Shown one piece after another: positions 5,007-5,172 of a stretch of DNA of 5,172 nucleotides. The stretch's first letter is position 1, and the number at the start of each line of letters is the position of its first letter. Origin of the DNA: a bacterium (GTDB lineage Bacteria; Vulcanimicrobiota; Xenobia; RGZZ01); contig JAJXVI010000236.1 of NCBI GenBank assembly GCA_021782195.1, positions 1 to 5,172 of the forward strand. The letters run 5' to 3'. The notes under the pieces are model-generated. The model saw only the letters and a program-made list of their open reading frames with translations. It did no database searches and was not told the DNA's origin. A program made the position numbers and the translations under genes.

Positions 5007-5172
5007 GAGCCCTTGCGGGTCCTCAGCATCTGGGCGGCAAAGGCCCACGCCTGCGCGTCCACCTCGTCAGAGGACTGCGAACTCAACTCCTCTGCCAGGC
5101 GAAGGTCGCCGTTCGACATGGCCCCGAACAGGCCAGGGTGCGTCACCATCCACACGCTGACGATCGGCCCGA
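4973..5172 (-). CDS. 3' end of an unrecognised gene (partial, 5' end outside window)
   Basis: A leftward frame is open from the window edge to a TGA at 4975-4973, giving 65 visible residues. They are mixed polar and hydrophobic, with an acidic stretch (AEELSSQSSDEVDAQ), an aromatic Ala-rich segment (AWAFAAQML) and a basic Gly-rich end (RTRKGSPRGESGFYSH). An in-frame GTG at 5155 and an ATG at 5149 exist, but neither has a convincing Shine-Dalgarno sequence, so this is more likely the C-terminus of a longer protein than a complete small one. I do not recognise the family. Support for it being real comes from the terminator-like hairpin placed exactly at its stop codon. It converges on ptb across a 53-base gap and is not part of the operon. 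Confidence 0.5.
   Translation of the reverse strand, partial: GPIVSVWMVTHPGLFGAMSNGDLRLAEELSSQSSDEVDAQAWAFAAQMLRTRKGSPRGESGFYSH

Overview
This is a high-GC bacterial window. It carries a compact four-gene operon on the + strand, flanked by the ends of two unrelated genes. The operon reads butyrate kinase (buk), indolepyruvate:ferredoxin oxidoreductase alpha (iorA) and beta (iorB), then phosphate butyryltransferase (ptb). An oxygen-sensitive ferredoxin-linked 2-oxoacid oxidoreductase next to an acyl-phosphate kinase pair points to an anaerobe that ferments or oxidises amino acids. The GC content and gene style would suit a Desulfovibrio-like or other high-GC anaerobe, but nothing here fixes the taxon, so that is a weak inference.

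Layout. Positions 2-190 hold the 3' end of a gene whose start lies outside the window; its visible part is a tail of four-residue repeats (ATQL, then PTPP). Positions 191-387 are non-coding leader DNA with a perfect dyad at 286-301 and only weak promoter-like hexamers. Positions 388-4919 are the operon: buk starts at a TTG, buk/iorA and iorA/iorB each share an ATGA, and iorB/ptb overlap by 26 bases. Positions 4920-4972 form a short convergent intergenic region. A nested inverted repeat at 4960-5006 looks like a shared terminator. Positions 4973-5172 are the 3' end of an unrecognised gene on the - strand.

How the genes could work together (inference from the families): IorAB would oxidatively decarboxylate aryl-pyruvates, the transamination products of Trp, Phe and Tyr, to aryl-acetyl-CoA, CO2 and reduced ferredoxin. 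Ptb would exchange CoA for phosphate. Buk would pass the phosphate to ADP, giving ATP and a free aryl-acetate. Archaea with IOR usually achieve the last part with an ADP-forming acyl-CoA synthetase; here a Ptb-Buk pair is built into the same transcription unit, which makes a self-contained energy-conserving module.

The oddest sequence features are two unrelated in-frame tandem repeats: the 12-bp repeat at the end of the upstream gene, and a 27-bp repeat encoding an Ala/Pro/Ser-rich linker inside IorA, a place where this enzyme family normally has only a short connector.
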